DNA of 64,000 bases from Sialis fuliginosa (taxonomy: Eukaryota; Arthropoda; Insecta; Megaloptera; Sialidae). Below are positions 58,401 through 64,000 of the stretch, piece after piece. The stretch lies in the NCBI GenBank assembly GCA_961205875.1, contig OY540810.1, positions 15,066,001 through 15,130,000 of the forward strand, read 5' to 3'. The notes under the pieces were generated by a model, which worked only from the letters and a program-made list of their open reading frames with translations, searched no databases and was not told the DNA's origin. How positions within the stretch are numbered: position 1 is the stretch's first letter; every line of letters starts with the position of its first letter. Both the position numbers and the translations under genes were made by a program.

Positions 58401-61400
58401 GTTAATAATCTGCAAAATAAGGCATAAATACCTGAAATTATTGTTTTAAAATTTTTAACCATTTGTTTTTAATTTATTAAATCTGCATAGCACATTCAGG
58501 GTGTTCACTTTCTGGAAAGTCAGGGAATTTATTAAAAGTTTTGAAAAGTCTGGTAATTTATTAAATTTTTTTTGGAAAGTCAGAGAAAAAAGTGTATAAA
58601 TTTAAGTTCACGAGCAAAAAAAAAGTAACAAGTGTAAAATTTTCAAGTTATGTTAAAAAAAAGGTCTTCAAATTTTATTTCTGCACATTCTTCCCCCCCC
58701 CCCAAGTCAGGAAATTTTGTATCTGTGGTCAGGGAAAGTCAGGGAAAAGTCAGGGAATTTTATTTCCAAAAACCAGTGGACACCCTGCACAATATTTTTT
58801 GATATTTTCTATTAATTTTATACTTGTTATAACTTTTTTTCTATCAATTTTACCACCACGCATGCATGTATTACACTTTTATAAATAAAACATTCTCAGC
58901 TATAAAATTCAATAATAGTATACAGAGTATTCCATTTAAAAAAGTTATGTCTCTAAAATTCGATATTCAATTGTTTTTTTTAAGACTGCTATTATTCATC
59001 CCGGAAAAAATACTGATACTTTGCCCGTTTAACCGCTCTTCTAGCTTCAATAATAACAAAGTAAGCAATGATCATTTGATTCTGACGAACACCCTGTACA
59101 CATAAATAATTGTTATTGCATCTGGCCGCAGTTATAAAAAAGTAGTAATACTGATAAGGAGCTGCCTATTTTCTGTTATTTTCAACCCCTATCCCTCTGT
59201 ATCGTATAGATTAATTATATTAATAATTTGTCTATGTTTTCTACTCTTTTCAGATGAACTGCCTGCCATTGGTTATTAATACGCGCATGATTATTTTTTG
59301 TATATTTTTAATTTTTTTACAATATTAATCTAACTCTAATTTTTTTGCTATGCAAACGCCAAAATGACATTTAATATGTCAAAGTAAATAGCAATTTAAA
59401 AAATTTAAATAAATGAAAAAATGATGTTAAATTGCCATTGTATGGTGCGCTCGCGTCATTCATTTTGTTCATGCGGGTATTTTATTTCCATTGCATTGCT
59501 AAAATTTATCCCTGAGTGTGCCTAAAGAAGGATAACTTCAATAAATTTCGCTAATTTCTCTATTAATGAGGCTACATCCGATTTTCAGAATTTTGATTGA
59601 GAAAAATGAATAAAATTTACACTGCCGATTAATCTATTCAATACGGATGTATGAATCAATTTGTATTAACTTTATCAATTTCGTTTTCAAAATAATGTAA
59701 TTTATGTCAGCGTTAATTTTACTGATTTTGAGTTGGATAAAATTTTTGTAATGAAAATTAAATTTGTTCACTTTGTACATTGTTATTTTTGTTGGAAGTA
59801 GGGGGGATAGGAGCCTTAAAATTAGTTTGCGCCTAGGGTCCCAAAATTTAGTAAAACTGCCATTATTTGTCACACTTTGTCCCCTCAAACCCTCCCTCGT
59901 AACATTTTGTGACGGTTAGTACTTATCTCTCCTTCTTTTGCCACCAAAACGCTTACGCAGTTAACGACAATAAAAAAAAATTTAAGTAAAATGTACATTA
60001 TTTAATTCTTATACGTATCTGCATAAAATCGAAAAAAAAGTTGTAATAACAAACACCTGTATGATTTTAAATGAAGTGCATTTATAAAATAAATATCAAT
60101 GTATATCTATAATTGGTAAAGCTCTGAAATAATAAGTAAAGAGCGATTTTTGAATGCTAAGCCATGAAAATCAAAGAAGCAAGGTCTATCAACTTAATAA
60201 ACCGTGCAAAATCATATATTCTTTAAATAAGAAAATCCATCTTTAAAATACAATCGTCAAAAAAGCTAAAATAGCTGTAACTTTGATAAAAATGATCACA
60301 ATGAAATTTTTCAAATAGGAAATGCTTGAAATCTCTACTTTAAGATTCTTTTGAAATATTTATTTTCAGAGAGCCTAAAGAAAGAGATGTTTCCAAAAGC
60401 TGCAATTTTTTTAACACACACATTTGAAAGTATCTCGGTGCAACCTTTGTCAATCTGTAACTTGTTAAGATATCAATGTTAACGAATTTTTTTAAATGAA
60501 TTATGAAGCACTAATTTTAAGTTTTCATTTTCTCTTTGAAAAATTTCACTGTGATAATTTTTACTAAAGTTACAGCTATATGAATATTGTGATAAAAAAT
60601 CATTTTTATTTTTTTTCGACCAGTGTATTTAATACAAAATTTTTATATTTATAGGCAATTTCATTCTAATAATAAAAATAATCAAGTATGGATATTCCAA
60701 ATAAAATACTTACATAACACAAAGTCTGTCTTACGTAATGGCAAGTTTCTCAAAACGTCTGAAGAATTACTTTCGTATGAATTATCCGAACTGGATAACG
60801 GTGAATTGAGAGGCAGCGACATGCTTCGATCAAATCTAAAAATAAATCGTTTTATATATATCACAATTTTTTTTCTCGAAAACTTCTTAGGGATTTTCAA
60901 GAAGATGATTTGAAACTTGCAAGTGTCATGTAAGGCTATCATCTTATTCTCAAAGGTTTAGTTTCAACGCATTGTTTAAAACAAACAAATGGTAGCAGAA
61001 CGTGGTTTTAAAATGCGATGTCTTAACCATTAATTCATCCATTTATTTCGCTCTTTATCTTAAATTAAATTACATAACGTCTCTGAATAAAGGTAGACCA
61101 ATTTCAATATACCTTTAAAATCCATACAATCATTCTGAACAACCCTCTGATAATTACCTTGATAGTTTTTCTTTGAATGATGTTATTCTATGGATCTTCG
61201 ACTTGTTTGTATGCGACGACAAATGCTCTGAAGATTGTCCCGTTTGCATATTGATTCCGCTGTCCACAGACGGCCGTTTTACGAACTTTTGCTGTGAATG
61301 CATCGACATGTTCCTGTGGAGACTCCCCAGCAAGTCGGACGTGCTACCTGGGCTTGCTACAGTCCTCGACGAACCGCTAAAAACGATATCAAATTAAATA

Positions 61401-64000
61401 TCTCATGGGTTATTAAAGAATAAGATTTTCACCTTGCAACAGCACCGGGTCTTAAAAAAACACCGTCATGTGATTTACTCGTAGAAGCAATTGACGATAG
61501 TGAGTTTATGGAGCTAGCCGGCGATATCGGGAGCGGTGAGGATATAGCGATGTTCTCTGAAGATGATGCTGCATTCAGAGCCATGTTCGCGCGTTCCCTC
61601 CTAGCTTCTAGCTCCTCCAGCTCCCGGGCTAAGTCCAGGTGATTGTTAGACCTCGCGCATTCCAAAGCTGTTTGTACTAAAGAGTTGCGTATGTTTAATG
61701 CTGTGTGGTTCCAGCGGTACAGCATGACAGCCGTTTCTTTGTGACCTTTAGCGCAAGCCCACATCTGGAAATTAAAAACTATATTAAAAACACTATCAAA
61801 TCGATTAAATGATAAACCTTTACCAGTGGAGTGAATCCGTCTTCGTCTTGACTGAGCGCGTCTACTTCCGTTTCAAGCAGAAGAGAAGAGTTTTCAGCTC
61901 GCCAATGGAGCATTGCGCATACAAGTCTAGAGTAGCCCAACGAAGCTGCTAGGTGGAGTAACGTCATACCTCGGTGACTCGTAAACCATGATGTACTCAG
62001 CTCTTCACCTTTTCTCCATTCTCTACTTGTGAGCGCTTGACAATACGATACGAGACGTTCTTCAAAATTTGTTTGTGTGAATAGAACAGTATCTTCAATC
62101 TAAAATATATATGAATTATTTAATTATTTATTGGTTTTGCCCCGGGGCGCCCAAACCCAAATCGCGCATATTTTGATACTCAAATTTACTTTGGTCTCAA
62201 CTTTCGGCTGCGATCCTCATATGTATATATTTTATTATACCCCTACCATTATTTTTAATATTTTACAAAAAGGACAAAAGATCATTGTGAACATTCATTT
62301 ACACATTTTTACATTATTTTATAACGATTTTCTTTGTTATACCTTTTATAAAATTTTATTAGAAACTGGTAATTTTTTGTTGATATTAACATGAAATATT
62401 TATTTATTATTATGCTTTCGTATATTTCAATATTAATTTGTATATTTACAATTTTAAGATGAATCTATATTTGTCAATAAAACAACACATTTTTATAATA
62501 GGTACTTAATAAATTCAAAAGATCCTACCTATAGATAGATTATAATTATAAATAAAAAAGAAAATTTTACACGTCTACCTGATTCAAACGTATTGTTCAC
62601 TTGATAAACAATACTTCGACTTCTTTATAAATTAAGTACATTTTTTGTAATGCAGTGGTGTAATGAAACCATTAATAAATGATTTCAAATCCCTGCTATG
62701 TTTAAATCCAATAAAACGTTCAAATCATGTTTCAATCGCGTTATAATTGTTTAAATATAGAATTTCAAATTTTTGACGTACGAAAAATTTCAATTTTAGG
62801 TTTGTAATCAACTTAATTTTTAGATCCGGAGTCCGGAGCCAATGTCATGCGTTACTTCACACATACACGTATTTCCGATATATAAAGAAGTTAGTAAATT
62901 TGCTATCTTTCAAATGGGGTATTAATATATTAAATAGTATATATAGTATGGATTCGCTATGGAATTTAGAGTAGTGATACTTCAACTTATTGTAACACAG
63001 TTGGTGACTCTGACTGTACAAAATAATTTTCATAATATCGCCACTGTTTTAATTAATACCGTTGGTGTTTACATACCACGCGTGCGTGAAAATTTTCAAA
63101 CATTTCATGAAAGTTCAATAGAACTGTCAGATAGGTTTGAAACCTCATTTGGAAATGCTTGCTAGCTAGCAAATTTTGTTAGTTCGTTTATAATACTGGA
63201 CATTACCTCACTATTATGTCAATTATGACACCCCCTCACCTATAACTAAGTAGGATGAATCTAGACAAACTTAAATAGCTATCCCCCATAACTTTGGTGC
63301 CGTTTTTTCTTTCGTTTAATGTCGATTTAGATCCATTGTCTTACGTTTAACTTTAGTTTGTACTTACACTATCTGAAGCTTCAGGTTCTTGTTTTATTTG
63401 CAATCGATCGTCCATCGCTTCTAATCGTTGAAGTAAAGTGAATTTGAGCAGATTGTCGTTAGGGCGTTCAGTGTTTGCCTCTTGTGCGGTACTCTGCTCT
63501 TCTTTTGGTGGTAACTTGTACTCAAATATCACAGAATTAGAGATAATAAAGCCTTCGCACGCTACTTGCAGTGTAGCCAGTCCAGCTTCGTGGGCTGAAA
63601 CAACGAATCAAATTGAAACTAATGCACGCAAAAACAAAATAGAGTAAATACCTGGACAATAACATCTTAGGACACCGCTTTGTACTAAAGTGGTTGGAAC
63701 TGGGAATGTGTCGAAGAGAACCGTGTACGGCGTGGACGTCGAGTACCACGGACCAGTGACAAGAACCTTGACGCCGCCTTCTGGGTACGCCCACTCTGGT
63801 GAATAATCCGTAATGTTCACGGTCCCTTCCCTAAACTCCACTTGCGGCGACGACTCCTCGTGTCCTGGACTTGACTCTGCAACGGTTACTCCTGTTGTTC
63901 CGTCGAGAACCTCGAGTTCAGGGAACTCCCCAAGCATGTCAAATGCATCTAAGTTTACAAACACGTCATCGTCTACGACGTGCGTCGGGGAGACGACTAC
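52395..64000 (-). CDS. CAMTA: CAMTA, calmodulin-binding transcription activator (15 exons, 5' end outside window)
   Basis: CAMTA proteins are nuclear transcription factors that bind DNA through a CG-1 domain and Ca2+/calmodulin through IQ motifs. Joining 15 minus-strand exons with GT-AG introns keeps one frame throughout: 2619 nt, 872 residues plus TGA. Visible order: acidic lead-in (residues 1-58), IPT/TIG fold (about 60-145, with DYSPEWAYPEGG and CYCPAHEAGLATLQVAC), ankyrin repeats (about 237-345, with HRGMTLLHLAASLGYSRLV and GFTPLMWACAKGHKETAVML), Ser-rich linker, the family-typical TLAEQIIAAIPDRIK (about 547-561) and SLSPASSSCLQSP blocks, then IQ motifs near residues 691, 717, 740, 763 and 804, and a short polar tail. 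CG-1 and the activation region should lie to the right of 64000. Exons are visibly richer in G+C than the introns. Family assignment is very secure; splice sites are read by eye. Confidence 0.95.
52518..52628 (-). CDS. CAMTA: CAMTA visible exon 14
   Basis: 111 nt, phase 2 to 2. Encodes LQKERAEKEKQSDQLVDVRQ and RSPSRGISSAYTGPNN. The charged LQKERAEKEK continues the IQ-region helix. Acceptor ATCTGTAG|, donor ACAG|GTACGT. Confidence 0.9.
52629..53939 (-). other. CAMTA intron 13
   Basis: 1.3-kb intron with no recognisable gene or bounded repeat. Confidence 0.8.
53940..54014 (-). CDS. CAMTA: CAMTA visible exon 13 (IQ motif 5)
   Basis: 75 nt, phase 2 to 2. Encodes RTYSQRRQHQAARKIQQFMR followed by QSKNK, the last IQ-like motif and a basic tail that is almost invariant in animal CAMTAs. 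Acceptor GTTTTAG|, donor AATAA|GTAAGT. It lies alone between introns of 1.7 and 1.3 kb. Confidence 0.93.
   Translation of the reverse strand, partial: TNVFTKASTPSCKENTTVHETIQK
54015..55736 (-). other. CAMTA intron 12
   Basis: 1.7-kb intron between IQ-encoding exons. No open frame that looks coding; nothing seen beyond AT-rich unique sequence. The plus-strand frame at 55542-55796 is open mainly because it overlaps exon 12 in antisense. Confidence 0.8.
55737..55924 (-). CDS. CAMTA: CAMTA visible exon 12 (IQ motifs 3 and 4)
   Basis: 188 nt, phase 0 to 2. Encodes YAYFKQMTRAAMVIQNGYRS, then AAVCIQNYYRNYREQ and a Gly/Ser tail ending PASAGLK. IQ motifs near residues 740 and 763. Clearly richer in G+C than its neighbours. 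Donor CTCAA|GTAAGT. An internal GGGG|GTAAGG has the wrong phase for the next exon, so it was not chosen. Confidence 0.94.
56101..56246 (-). CDS. CAMTA: CAMTA visible exon 11 (IQ motifs 1 and 2)
   Basis: 146 nt, phase 1 to 0. Encodes DREQRELYEAAKIIQKAYRS and then AAAILIQNYYRRYKQ. Two IQ motifs (I-Q-x3-R) of the calmodulin-binding region are visible near residues 691 and 717. Basic and helical, as expected for calmodulin contact. Acceptor ATTGTAG|, donor AAGCAG|GTAATT. Confidence 0.95.
56302..56483 (-). CDS. CAMTA: CAMTA visible exon 10 (conserved Ser/Pro block)
   Basis: 182 nt, phase 2 to 1. Encodes YYDVATPCSSLSPASSSCLQ, SPNSFTLDSPSPPPTTADFC and EFFQASGSLFEKDFSNLTLS, one of the most conserved stretches of animal CAMTAs, directly before the IQ motifs. 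Acceptor TTTATAG|, donor TCTG|GTAAAT. The start of the next exon (DREQRELYEAA) confirms the junction. Confidence 0.93.
56544..56710 (-). CDS. CAMTA: CAMTA visible exon 9 (acidic region)
   Basis: 167 nt, phase 0 to 2. Encodes NESEDMLLDNSPSPQDYSLP, PDSLSDVFMEPLLDHSTSTP and FEFSDHNYR. It is acidic and Ser/Pro-rich, the composition of an activation or interaction region. Acceptor CTTTCCAG|, donor TATAG|GTATTT. Confidence 0.92.
56767..56834 (-). CDS. CAMTA: CAMTA visible exon 8 (TLAEQII motif)
   Basis: 68 nt, phase 1 to 0. Encodes DQDVRVFTLAEQIIAAIPDR then IK, matching the short conserved amphipathic segment found in animal CAMTAs ahead of the IQ region. Acceptor TGTTCAG|, donor ATAAAG|GTAAAA. 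Followed by a 56-bp intron. Confidence 0.92.
56835..57719 (-). other. CAMTA intron 7
   Basis: 885-bp AT-rich intron with TA-rich tracts near 57315-57350 and 57625-57650. No gene or mobile element seen. Confidence 0.8.
57720..57809 (-). CDS. CAMTA: CAMTA visible exon 7 (90-nt acidic cassette-type exon)
   Basis: 90 nt, phase 1 to 1, isolated between a 2.9-kb and a 0.9-kb intron. After a T-rich tract and TTACGTAG| it encodes EVTGGPRSDSPLIDVEAVSD and DDSERPSVV, an acidic Ser-rich segment; donor CGTAG|GTCAGT. Its length is divisible by three and its phase symmetric, so skipping would preserve frame. I infer a cassette exon. Position, splice signals and codon-like composition support it, but I cannot recall a strictly conserved counterpart. 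Confidence 0.78.
57975..59096. mobile_element. Fold-back element with ~300-bp inverted arms, nested insertions in loop
   Basis: The arms 57975-58276 and 58804-59096 are inverted copies. The outer ends are TAGGGTGTTAGTCAGAATC and, reversed, CAGGGTGTTCGTCAGAATC, followed by shared TGATCATTGCT. A TA dinucleotide flanks each end (57973-57974, 59097-59098), consistent with a Tc1/mariner-type TA target, although TA is common here. The loop holds a second palindrome (about 58283-58470) and a third element with CAGGGTGTTCACTTTCTGG at 58497. No transposase is visible. Confidence 0.8.
58497..58787. mobile_element. Nested CAGGGTGT-ended element
   Basis: Ends are CAGGGTGTTCACTTTCTGG (left) and CAGGGTGTCCACTGGTTTTT (right, reversed), with several internal GTCAGGGAA repeats and a poly-C run near 58693-58703. 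Related ends occur at 5590-5640 and 9338-9380. CAGGGTGTCCAC ends are typical of hAT-type MITEs. The flanks (AGCACATT, CACAATAT) do not give a clean duplication. Confidence 0.6.
59310..59420. repeat. Dispersed repeat fragment (family F3)
   Basis: Contains GCTATGCAAACGCCAAAATG followed by ACATTTAATATGTCAAAGTA, closely matching 25680-25735 in the same orientation and 49105-49165 in the opposite one. Confidence 0.6.
60714..60835 (-). CDS. CAMTA: CAMTA visible exon 6 (linker, two alternative in-frame donors)
   Basis: Encodes FDRSMSLPLNSPLSSSDNSY then ESNSSDVLRNLPLRKTDFVL. 122 nt when the distal donor TTAT|GTAAGTA is used (phase 2 to 1). A second consensus donor, TTAC|GTAAGA, lies 21 nt upstream (exon end 60735) and leaves the same phase, so isoforms could differ by seven residues (RKTDFVL). 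Both sites look functional by sequence; only transcripts can say which is used. Confidence 0.85.
60836..61157 (-). other. CAMTA intron 5
   Basis: 322-bp intron between two linker exons. AT-rich; I see no gene, repeat or structured element in it. Confidence 0.8.
61158..61376 (-). CDS. CAMTA: CAMTA visible exon 5 (Ser/Thr-rich linker)
   Basis: 219 nt, phase 2 to 2. Encodes GSSRTVASPGSTSDLLGSLH, QQKFVKRPSVDSGINMQ and KIHRITSFKEKLS: a low-complexity, Ser/Thr-rich, basic linker likely to be phosphorylated (inference). Acceptor TTTTTAG|C, donor CAAG|GTAATT. The plus-strand frame open across this exon (61173-61397) is an antisense shadow. Confidence 0.88.
61433..61764 (-). CDS. CAMTA: CAMTA visible exon 4 (second and third ankyrin repeats, charged helix, Ser-rich start)
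   Basis: 332 nt, phase 0 to 2. Begins MWACAKGHKETAVMLYRWNH after TTTCCAG|, continues ALNIRNSLVQTALECARSNN, then a Glu/Arg-rich helix (ARELEELEARRERANMALNA) and a Ser-rich stretch. Donor GCAAG|GTGAAA. The 56-bp downstream intron is typical of a compact insect intron. Confidence 0.93.
61824..62099 (-). CDS. CAMTA: CAMTA visible exon 3 (pre-ankyrin region and first ankyrin repeat)
   Basis: 276 nt, phase 0 to 0. Starts after ATTTTAG| with IEDTVLFTQTNFEERLVSYC and continues through the highly conserved WRKGEELSTSWFTSHRG into ankyrin helices (MTLLHLAASLGYSRLVCAML). Donor CCACTG|GTAAAG. In CAMTA the ankyrin block sits between the IPT fold and the IQ motifs and is thought to serve protein contacts. 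The 59-bp intron that follows joins TPL to MWACAKGH. Confidence 0.94.
62100..63367 (-). other. CAMTA intron 2 with an inverted-repeat element
   Basis: Intron between the IPT/TIG and ankyrin exons. Most of it is AT-rich with no open frame worth calling. Positions 62874-63200 hold an inverted-repeat element, listed separately. Confidence 0.85.
62874..63200. mobile_element. Inverted-repeat MITE-like element in CAMTA intron
   Basis: The left end reads TCCGATATATAAAGAAGTTA and the right end, read in reverse, TCCAGTATTATAAACGAACT. Similarity continues for about 60 bases (AAATTTGCTA, AAATGGGGT versus AAATGAGGT). A related single end lies at 17724-17800 and a shorter trace near 16131, so this is a dispersed family. 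No clear target duplication. Confidence 0.65.
63368..63594 (-). CDS. CAMTA: CAMTA visible exon 2 (second half of IPT/TIG)
   Basis: The acceptor TTTCAG|CC completes an Ala codon with exon 1 across a 57-bp intron. It encodes HEAGLATLQVACEGFIISNS and VIFEYK, the end of the IPT/TIG fold, then a linker with LLKFTLLQRLEAMDDRLQIK. 227 nt; ends in phase 0 at AGT|GTAAGTA, a near-consensus donor. The next intron is long (62100-63367). Confidence 0.93.
63652..64000 (-). CDS. CAMTA: CAMTA visible exon 1 (acidic region and start of IPT/TIG), cut by window edge
   Basis: Open in frame from the last base of the window, so the true exon start is outside. It encodes 116 codons plus one base: an acidic stretch (VNLDAFDMLGEFPELEVLDG), then the first half of the IPT/TIG immunoglobulin-like fold (VNITDYSPEWAYPEGGVKVL, then TGPWYSTSTPYTVLFDTF). 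The donor CCAG|GTATTT leaves phase 1. A GTG at 63964 is an internal Val, not a start. Confidence 0.93.

Larger units (their letters stand above)
57810..60713 (-). other. CAMTA intron 6, largely repeat
   Basis: 2.9-kb intron upstream of the cassette exon. It holds the 1122-bp fold-back element (57975-59096), a copy of a dispersed repeat (59310-59420) and AT-rich DNA without an open frame that looks coding. Confidence 0.85.

Noticed and set aside
61173..61397. 74-codon plus-strand frame rich in Cys
   Set aside because: Antisense of a CAMTA exon (61158-61376) whose splice sites and frame fit on the minus strand.
63438..63647. 69-codon plus-strand frame
   Set aside because: Antisense shadow of the second IPT/TIG exon.
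63537..63794. 85-codon minus-strand frame
   Set aside because: Shifted frame over the CAMTA IPT/TIG exons; the correct frame carries the conserved residues.

Overview
The window is AT-rich animal nuclear DNA. It carries one recognisable protein-coding gene, at the right end on the minus strand. That gene is CAMTA, the calmodulin-binding transcription activator. Introns of 55-60 bp mixed with kilobase introns, many hAT-type MITEs, long fold-back elements and poly-C/poly-G tracts suggest an insect, most likely a hemipteran such as an aphid. The organism is an inference from CAMTA conservation and repeat style; no marker gene settles it.

Positions 52395-64000 (minus): fifteen consecutive CAMTA coding exons join in frame into 872 codons plus a stop. 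They cover the IPT/TIG domain, the ankyrin repeats, a conserved Ser/Pro-rich linker, five IQ-like motifs and the C-terminus. The CG-1 DNA-binding domain and the gene's 5' end lie beyond base 64000. Two features suggest isoforms: a 90-nt symmetric cassette exon (57720-57809) and a pair of 5' splice sites 21 nt apart (60714 and 60735). The introns hold repeats, including a 1.1-kb fold-back element with further insertions in its loop.

Positions 1-52394: no confident protein-coding gene. This side is mostly decayed transposon sequence. Several elements can be delimited by terminal inverted repeats (TIRs) and target-site duplications (TSDs): a 2.94-kb hAT element at 33386-36324 (TSD CAAATAAG), an 868-bp hAT element at 47779-48646 (TSD ATTACAAC), a 148-bp MITE at 30218-30365 (TSD GTTGCAAC), a 151-bp MITE at 15975-16125 (TSD TTA), and others with 7/8 TSD matches. 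Large palindromes lie at 27502-28402 (901 bp), 29753-30163 (411 bp) and 57975-59096 (1122 bp). A diverged minisatellite with units of about 115 bp occupies 40243-40985.

The most notable non-coding feature is a hammerhead-ribozyme-like sequence at 31940-32005 (plus strand), which has the whole conserved catalytic core and a minimal stem III. Three small islands, richer in G+C than their surroundings (21723-21867, 24530-24720, 31170-31336), have open frames or good splice signals. They are the best candidates for an unrecognised exon or promoter in the left 52 kb.
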